Shown in pieces: positions 57,021-64,000 of a stretch of 64,000 nt of DNA; within the stretch, counting starts at the first letter, position 1; the number at the start of each line of letters is the position of its first letter. The notes beneath the pieces are model-generated. The model did not search any database. It saw only the letters and a program-made list of their open reading frames with translations, and was not told the DNA's origin. This DNA is from Siphonodentalium dalli. Lineage: Eukaryota > Mollusca > Scaphopoda > Gadilida > Siphonodentaliidae. The DNA is taken from contig CP136062.1 of NCBI GenBank assembly GCA_032622095.1, positions 140,634,351-140,698,350 of the forward strand. The letters are read 5' to 3'. Made by a program: the position numbers and the translations under genes.

Positions 57021-57950
57021 GGGTCAGATGCACGTTTGGCCAAAATTTCCTGGTATTTCTAAATGGTTTTCTCAAAATCTGTCAGGAATTTATTTGTGAA
57101 ATTTGGTACAAGTGATTATTGTGATACAATATTTAAGAACCGTCGAACAATTGGTTATTATACTCTCATTTACTTCACTTTTATGGCATAGAAAATATTT
57201 AAAATTTCACCGATTTCAGGTACCAAGAACTTCTGTAAATTAGATTTGTTTCAAAAGTGCAGTCCATATATCCATGATATCATATCTGAAGATCATGAGA
57301 GGAGACTTCATTTTTCTTGATTCATGAAATTTTATGATTATTTTCACGTAGAAAGACAACTACCCACAAATAATGTTCAATATTTGAGAATGATCATGTC
57401 ATTCATGTTGTTCAATGAAAAATTGGGCTGAGATGAGTTCCGGGTCATGGCTTCATAACCAAGTTAAAGCTGACCACCATATCTCTTAACAATGTGGCCT
57501 AATTTCCAGTTGATTGTGTTCTGCTTATCAACATTTGTTTTCATTGGGTTGGAATATTTGTGACTGCTTTATTCATCCTTATAATATATGGGGTATGACA
57601 CTATATTATGCAATTAAAAATCTAACTCCACATAATGATACAAATGAAGCCTCCTCCTATGGCGCCAAGACAATAAGCTGTTTGGTGATTGGAGTGTTGT
57701 GTGAAATTATTAATTATTATAGCAGTTCTTGGTACCGAAAGGGACAACAAAGAAAATAATATTTTCAACCTCTCAAATGTATTAAATTCCATTGTTTTTG
57801 TCACCTCTTAATAATTGATCAGCTTCTGCAAACAATGAAGGTGATGATATGGAAAATTCAAGATTTTTCGCCAGATAGATCCAGAGAAATTGTTTGTTGA
57901 AAATATCTGCCATATTTGGCTGAATTTATGCAAAACGTGCATCTCCATCG
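57021..57950 (+). repeat. Dispersed repeat G, copy 2 (uninterrupted)
   Basis: Matches 28236-28844 plus 30037-30296. Contains the single ATGAAGCC (57644-57651) that is duplicated around element H in copy 1. The frames here (57514-57759) lie wholly in repeat DNA. Confidence 0.9.
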
Positions 57951-58024
57951 TAAAGGCATATTATGGACTTGTTCGGGTGTGTGAAACTGACAAGTTAGTA
58001 TTCCTGAGGTTTGTCAACTGGAGG

Positions 58025-58330
58025 AACGTAGCATTCTACTAACATCGCCGAAAATCTCAAGCAAATCGACCGTACCACTCCATAGAAAACATCGTCCGAA
58101 CTATACTCATTTGTAAATATTTACTTCTTTATTCGGGACGCAACTATTGGCGATAAACTAATGAAAATGATTTCGCCATCAAGAGTCACTGTATTACTGA
58201 ATATATAAGAATGAATGTGTGTGTTGTCAATTTGGAGATAACATGAGTAACAATAACTACTTTGATCAATGTTATTCTCCATTTCTATTTGATCACCCTG
58301 CCGGGGTGTTTCACGTCACTTTAATGTATC
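58025..58330 (+). repeat. Dispersed repeat I, copy 2
   Basis: Inverted relative to 42932-43232. Shared blocks include AGCATTCTACTAACATCGCC, CTCCATAGAAAACATCGTC and GTTTCACGTCACTTTAATG. Confidence 0.8.
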
Positions 58331-58876
58331 CAGTGATGTTTTGATTATCACATCTCACGCCCACGTGTGGTGTTCCCTTTGGACAGTGGACTACAGAACT
58401 ATTGTAATTGTCTCCACCATTAATACGCTAAACGAGTATCTGTTGGGAGTCTGTGCTCATTTGCCAACATGTTATAATGGCGAGGCTCGCTAATTCGTAG
58501 CAGCTCGCATATAAATTAAGCCACGTATATGACCAATTGTATCCATGATTAGGCTTGAATATTCCTTTAACTACTGCTAAATCTACTATTTCCGAAGGTA
58601 CGGCGTAATGACGATTCGAATTCGGTTGATAACCGCACCATGTATACTCCAAAACTACGTGCAATTACAAAGTCACAATGAAACAGAATGACAAATTAAA
58701 CAATTATGTGGACACACAATGCCTGTATCTACCAATGCAATTGTTCCGTAACAGAGTGTCTATATATGATCATATATATACTCTGTGTTCGATATTTTCT
58801 TCAAACTGTTAATGTATTGTAATGATATATTTGAATGTCCACATAATATTATAGAAGGATACTAAATGCTGTTTAA
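58331..58876. other. Unassigned DNA
   Basis: A palindromic TATATATGATCATATATATA lies at 58761-58780. No gene seen. Confidence 0.4.
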
Positions 58877-59134
58877 CCCTTTCATTACGGGAACTGCACT
58901 GGTGCAGCATTAAATATCCTGTGCCAGTGCATTCTCTTATATATGCGAGTATCCCATATAGGAGCCTCACATATATAAGATAAACCACTGGCTTACAAGA
59001 TCAAGGTAAATGTCGTTATAAGCCAATGAATTTTCTTATATATGCGAAGCGCCCTATGAGAGACTTGCATACGTACGAGAATGCAGTGGCACAGGGTTTT
59101 CACAAAAATGTAGGAAGCTCCAGTCATGAAAGTG
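58877..59134. mobile_element. piggyBac-like MITE, second copy
   Basis: TTAA (58873-58876) CCCTTTCAT ... ATGAAAGTG TTAA (59135-59138). Two degenerate copies of the E-type hairpin lie inside (58920-58993, 59023-59098). Related in structure to 22424-22814 but with different terminal bases after CCCTTT. Confidence 0.75.
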
Positions 59135-59531
59135 TTAAACCAATACAAATATATGCTGTTGTACTTGGACTGCTGAAAGAGAATTGAGATAAAATAATTG
59201 GTTTATAGCTTTATAGGGTATCCCTGAACTCTCTGTAGAGATTTGGGGTATAAATATTAAATTGGAGTCAGAGAGAATAGGCTAAAGAGCCAGACAATGT
59301 GGCTATTTTTACAACATGCAACTGTAGTTTTTATTTAGTTTATTAGAAATCTACCTTTTAAAACACTTTGTAAGTGAGATAATTATATGCAATGACAGAC
59401 GTTTATCTTGTGTATGTGGTAATGGTTAATTGAAACGTTCTTGAAAATGAGTTCCATATAAATTGTGTTGTTGCTTTTGTAACAGTTGTTGGTGGTGGTA
59501 TAACAACACGAGAGAGTCGAGTGGAAAGTTG

Positions 59532-59611
59532 GCAGCACCCGGAATCCCTAGCCGGTCACCCATCCAATTTGGACTAACCGAGCTCGAAAGGCCCACTTAA
59601 TTTTCGAACCC
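59532..59611 (-). pseudogene. 5S rRNA-derived fragment
   Basis: On the minus strand GGTTAGTCC, TTGGATGGGTGACCGGCTAG and GGATTCCGGGTGCTG reproduce the 3' half of 5S rRNA, including the internal promoter C box (GGATGGGTGACCG). An eroded A-box region (AATTAAGTGGGCC) precedes it. The 5' third of 5S is not recognisable. It could be a 5S pseudogene or the head of a 5S-derived SINE (SINE3-type). Confidence 0.8.
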
Positions 59612-59688
59612 CCATATCACATTATATAAAATATATGCCATCATTTGAAAGATGAAACTCCAGAAACATTGTATTATTAACTTATCCG

Positions 59689-60390
59689 GTGTTAATAAAC
59701 TGTGAACATGTTTTTTTATTGTTGAAGACTACCGGGTTTTCTGTGCTTATGTTTCATTTGGTCTGTACAACAAAGCCTATTATTTTCAAGGGAAGAGATA
59801 TAACTCTATATCTTAGTTTGACTTATGTTCCATACTGGGAGCGAAACGGAGGAAATATTTCCATGATTCACCTATATTCTATTACTATATGGGCACCTTC
59901 TGAGACAGACGTTCAAAAAGGTGATGAATTGTAGTACTATCATATTTTATGTCATATATTGTTCTTATAACCGTATATCAAGGTACTGTAAACAAAAAAT
60001 CGGTGACTCGAAAATTAATTGGGCATTTAACTTCGGTGATCACACAAAGTGTCTAACGACTGTGACAAAGAGATCTAGACCTCTCGTGCAGCGAAGTAAT
60101 CGACCTTCTATATTTACACCGCGTCCGCTACATTGGTAAGGCTGTCGGGATTAGACAGGGCACCTTTAACTCTCTATTCACATTTACTTAACTGCAAATT
60201 GTTTCATTTTGTTGATTATATACAAGCAATTTATATAAAAAAAAACCTCAATGAACTCTACATAGTTCTACATCCACTGGGAGATGATCCAACACAGACA
60301 TGCTCAAAGGAATTTGTGGTAAATGGTAATCTAATTAAGAGTAAACGGCTGCTGCCAATTTGTGAAAATCCGGTGAATAGAGGCGAATGA
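59689..60390 (+). other. Possible coding fragments, unrecognised
   Basis: Three consecutive frames have protein-like composition: ITLYLSLTYVPYWERNGGNI (59803-59862), KIGDSKINWAFNFGDHTK (about 59994-60050) and HPLGDDPTQTCSKEFVVNGN (about 60271-60330), the last ending at a stop at 60388-60390. GT sites (e.g. after 59919) and an AG at 60265-60266 could make splice junctions. I recognise no family, so exon status is only a suggestion. Confidence 0.2.
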
Positions 60391-60497
60391 ATTATATATG
60401 AAGGCACCACTGCATCATTCTAAGATCGTATACATACTGTACTGCCAGTAACAGTACACCAGTAACAGTACAGTTGTATCCGCACGTTTTGTGTAAA

Positions 60498-60716
60498 CAT
60501 AGCCATACGGGCCAGCTAGGGGCTGGGAGCTAGGCTTCAGCCCACAAAACGTTATAATAACTCGAAATTCGGACAATTTTCGGGCAAATTGCATATTCTA
60601 CAAAAACTGTGTTACAACCATGAAAAAATCATGTAAAAATAATTTGGGCAAAAACATTTCAGCCCACACCCCCCCCCCCCCCAAAAGAAATTCGGGCGCC
60701 CGTATATACGGCTATG
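60498..60716. mobile_element. Short hAT-like MITE with 8-bp duplication
   Basis: CATAGCCATACGGGC (60498) and GCCCGTATATACGGCTATG (ending 60716) are inverted, and both sides carry TGTGTAAA (60490-60497, 60717-60724). It has a C-rich tract at 60666-60682. Non-coding. Confidence 0.88.
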
Positions 60717-60724
60717 TGTGTAAA

Positions 60725-61111
60725 TGGTCCTTCGTAAATAATTGGCTGGCTCAATTAATAATCATTCATTGAAGATGGTTTAGAAACACGGAAACTACAC
60801 AGTTATATCAAAGGACATGTCTCGTTCGAACCCCAAAATTATGAATACATATATATGCAGAAGATTTCCGCGAACAAATTTATCTTATCTTTATTATCAT
60901 TACGCCCGCTATATATACGGACAATCTCATATAAAAATGACAATTATGTGAGTAACAAAATATATAAAAAATATCAACTAAATAATATGAGCTGTGGAAA
61001 TTGACAATGCACATTCAAAAATCAGTACTCGCTAAACTGTCATTTTATAACTAGAATTTACAAGGAAAAAGGTATGAATTGTGCCCCGATTTTGAATACC
61101 AAACATACCTC
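60725..61111. other. Unassigned AT-rich DNA
   Basis: Nothing recognised. Confidence 0.4.
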
Positions 61112-61557
61112 AGTCCTACTCAATCCGATTAAACGCCCCTAAATTACCATTTCTTTGGCTTCGGGGAAAAAAATATTTGAATCGAGGAACCTACCACCCA
61201 TCAACACTCAGAGTGATCAGATACCGATTTTTGAAGTTTGTTATTTCAATTGTTTGTGGCCCAGAAACACACCGTCAAAAGAATGGTCTCGGTCAAAATT
61301 GCGGATGAAGATGGATAACTCTAAAAACAAGTGGTGATACGGCCAAATTTCGTGAATACTCAAGTGATAATACGGTGATATTTCGTTGAACAAAATGTTG
61401 ATAAATAACACGTTTTTGTAAATGTGATATCATAGTTGAGAGGTTAGCATTATTTTGTTGGATGCAATTAATCCATTCTGATAACTAAGCGTATTTTGAA
61501 GAAATGTTGTTGTTGTATCTTGATGATATCGGGACCCTGTGATCGGATTAAGTACCT
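61112..61557. mobile_element. TTAA-flanked element B, copy 6
   Basis: The left end is worn (AGTCCTACTCAATCCGAT), the right end is TTAAGTACCT followed by TTAA (61558-61561). Asymmetric subfamily. Confidence 0.8.
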
Positions 61558-61839
61558 TTAATATATATTCGTAAAAATGCGCATAATCCATTTCATTTGT
61601 AATTAAAATAACTTCTGCAACAACTACATGTATCTAGATCAACCACTACATAAATTTCAGGCATGCATCCATATAGCAGCTATCGGAACGTCTGAAGCGA
61701 TGGTTTAGATATTGCATTAGTGACGTATATATATATAGGTTCCTGGCCTTGTACATCATACCACGTCTTCGTGCAGCGATCGTATAATTTAAAGTTTGCT
61801 CTGAACAAACAGACCTGACATTGTCGACCCAAACGTGAT

Positions 61840-62284
61840 CAAGCCTGCAAATAGCGTGTCTGTCATTTGCAGAATGAGGTCCCCAGAATGTGAATTTAGT
61901 GACGCTATCCCGCAAAGCGGGCTAGCATCACTAAATTCACCCTATGTGGACCTCATTCTGCTTATGCCATCAACTGCTATGGTAGACATAGGACCAGAAT
62001 AAAGTTCCCAGTTGAAGTTGGTGATGTTCACCCATTGGGCACCTCGATTATGTATTTTATCTTCTTCAAATTAGGGGATATAGAAACTTCCCAGAAGGGA
62101 AAAAGTAACTAAAACCAATGTTAATTTGATACAATAGATACTTCCCAGAAGATGAGACCTAAGCAGAATGAGGTCTCCAGAGGGTGAATTTGGTGATGCT
62201 AGCCCGCTGTGTGGTATAGCATCACTAAATTCACCCTCTGGTGACCTCATACTGAAAATGACAGACACACTATTTGCAGGCTTG
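61840..62284. mobile_element. Element J, copy 2, with 8-bp target duplication
   Basis: A perfect 15-bp inverted end, CAAGCCTGCAAATAG (61840-61854), is matched at 62270-62284, and AACGTGAT flanks both sides (61832-61839, 62285-62292). Each half holds a strong hairpin: GAATTTAGTGACGCTATCCC with its complement (61892-61938) and GAATTTGGTGATGCTAGC with its complement (62186-62234). Confidence 0.9.
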
Positions 62285-62292
62285 AACGTGAT

Positions 62293-62717
62293 CCACCCGA
62301 GGACCGATAAAACAATATTAAGCATGCACGTACCTATATCATAGCTGTGTATAATAACTCGTGTTCGTATTGGGATATCCGGTAGTTTTTATCGATTGAA
62401 AACACAGCCGAGCTTATGAGGACGCATACCGAACATAAACGTCTTTGATTCCTTTATCTTGATGACATTGATGGAATTCTCGCAGAGGTCCCCATTGACA
62501 TGGTATAGTACATATCGAGAGCAGATACGCCACTCGCCCTGTAATCATGGTCTATTAGATTATTGTTTTCTGTCCCGTGCCGTAAATTCTCGGGACTATA
62601 TAAGAATCCCTATATAGTGTATATATTGCGCATGTGACTTTCATCAGAGATCACAGCCTCCGGTGTGTTGTAGACAAAGTTGTATTGCCTTCGTACCCAT
62701 CAGCGTCGGATATACCT
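62293..62717. other. Unassigned DNA
   Basis: Nothing recognised on either strand. Confidence 0.4.
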
Positions 62718-63050
62718 GAATTTTCCAACTGGTATACCCCCAGCTTTCCGAATGTTGCAAATTTCCAGCTGACACCGTCTATACAGTTCAAATTGCACAA
62801 CTGATGGCCATTTTCGTCCAACAAAAAGTTACCGAAAGTATGAAAATATTCTACTTATGATCTAAAAACAAGTATATACTAAATACTGGTTGCAAATCAA
62901 ACTATCGCAACAAATTCAGCATATCTATATACTAATGCGTCGGGCATAAAATGTCCATCTGTTAAAATATTTGCCCAGAGTTAGGGGGTGAGACATCCCA
63001 AACACTCCGCCGCCCCCCCCCCGTTTTTCACGTCACTGAACATATGTATA
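62718..63050 (-). repeat. Partial, diverged relative of element H (inverted)
   Basis: Contains GAATTTTCCAACTGG, GCAAATTTCCAGCTG, CAACTGATGGCCATTTTCGT and a C-rich end (63011-63023), in the order expected for the reverse complement of H. Ends not defined. Confidence 0.45.
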
Positions 63051-63394
63051 TATAGCACATAGTTTAAACCTATGAACTGGTGGCGGAAAGTTACCTTGCA
63101 TGCATGGTTGTATATTATTCTAACACTATATAATACACAAAAAATCGTCATGATGTCGGAAACACCAAGAAATGCGGATTTTACCACGCAATCTCAATGA
63201 TAAAACATAATTTATTCGATGTCCATCGGGTGCCAATACACATATTGTAACCAAGTTCTTTGTGACAACTATATAGGACTTGTCTTCTATAGGACCCCGC
63301 GGTAAAATATGTCCAGCACACCAGCCCCACTGCGAGGGGTAAGAATCCCCTAATATGTCACCCTATTTGTCGCGGAATTCTTTCTGTGGGGGGT

Positions 63395-63735
63395 AATGTA
63401 TGCAGAGACGTGGTGACAGGGCGGGTGTTGGGGTGTCTACCCCTCATTTTGGTAATAATTTTCAACAGCTGGAAATTTCATGCCTATATAACACAACATT
63501 AGTTGAAATTTTACACAACATATACATGTACCGGTAAGTTGAAATTGTTCTAATTTTTTTATTTTGTAACCATGCAGCACATAGTGGGGAATTTGTTGTT
63601 TTTATACCAACAATGGCATATTATTTACCTTTTGTTAACATTTTGGTCTGTAATGGCCATAATTTGGAAATTTTCCAACCTTATATAGTGGTGTCAGGTT
63701 GAAAATTCCCGCCAACTGGAACATCATAGACCCTA
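63395..63735 (+). repeat. Partial relative of element H (direct)
   Basis: GGGGTGTCTACCCCTC, CAACAGCTGGAAATTTCAT, GGGGAATTTGTTGTTTTTAT and TTGGAAATTTTCCAACC match 28883-29130 in order. Confidence 0.65.
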
Positions 63736-63794
63736 CAGTCACGTTCCTATAGTGTAAGAGTTCTGTCGGTACTATTATAGGACGGCCGCTACAC

Positions 63795-63983
63795 GTGAGA
63801 TCATGGTCCAACTATAGGTCCTGCATCGCTTTAAGACGGGCGGTTGAATTGACTCGGCTCAATATATCGACTAGTCAAGCCTCGCCACGTATATTTACCG
63901 ACTACATTTCGGTCATATCTCGTATTGCTTTTCTGATGTTTGCAGTTTTTTTTTCTGCTTATTTATATGAATGCTGTTTCTGA
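63795..63983 (+). other. Possible terminal exon with membrane segment
   Basis: The end of this frame reads ISRIAFLMFAVFFSAYLYE and stops at 63981-63983. The SRIxF...F start of a hydrophobic helix near a C terminus resembles the last membrane segment of Cys-loop ligand-gated channels, but spacing of the later aromatic residues is off. No upstream channel exon was seen. It could be chance. Confidence 0.2.
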
Positions 63984-64000
63984 CGTATTTCGTATCTTTG

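Noticed and set aside
57514-57759. 81-codon frame
   Set aside because: Wholly inside dispersed repeat G; the homologous stretch in copy 1 is not open.

Overview
This window is AT-rich, intron-containing, repeat-laden nuclear DNA from an animal, most likely a non-vertebrate marine metazoan. It has spliced exons of an animal-type threonine synthase-like gene, a decayed BEL/Pao retrotransposon, Helitron and pearl/DINE-like elements, and many short inverted-repeat transposons. There are no operons, ribosome binding sites, CRISPR arrays or bacterial genes. The phylum cannot be fixed from the sequence alone.

The only confidently functional gene is the 3' half of a threonine synthase-like 2 (THNSL2-type) gene on the + strand. 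Five exons (27872-27938, 43312-43460, 44166-44291, 45634-45767, 49371-49596) have consensus splice sites and compatible phases and run to a stop codon and a poly(A) signal. Its first visible intron is 15.4 kb and is built almost wholly of transposons and a segmental duplication. The 5' exons, including the catalytic lysine region, were not found in the 27.9 kb to the left.

Layout. 1-2.9 kb: inverted-repeat elements, one nested in another. 4.3-6.3 kb: decayed BEL/Pao gag-pol. 6.76-7.21 kb: GC-rich fold-back element with an 8-bp target duplication. 7.6-8.3 kb: two tRNA-derived SINE-like copies. 10.47-15.63 and 16.57-22.36 kb: two near-identical direct copies of a 5.2-5.8 kb block with a non-autonomous Helitron exactly at the junction. 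22.99-27.55 kb: a pearl/DINE-like element whose core is expanded to about 27 copies of a ~161-bp monomer. 28.2-32.5 kb: a repeat split by a hAT-like insertion, then a 1.56-kb TTAA-flanked element with a doubly duplicated interior. 33.0-41.2 kb: a second direct duplication in which each copy carries an insertion the other lacks, one being a 3.56-kb fold-back element. 42-49.6 kb: THNSL2 exons with small repeats in the introns. 51-56 kb: a TTAA element and, on the minus strand, a broken long ORF of a multi-copy invertebrate family with a C-terminal CXC cysteine motif. 57-64 kb: dispersed repeats, a 5S rRNA-derived fragment, three short transposons with target duplications, and weak exon candidates.

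The main scientific value is that duplicated blocks and palindrome arms supply natural empty sites. These let termini and target duplications of several transposon families be read directly: a TTAA family with ends AGGTACTCAA, a TTAA family with ends CCCTTT (piggyBac-like), and several 8-bp (hAT-like) families. Family names taken from memory are marked as such; no database search was run.
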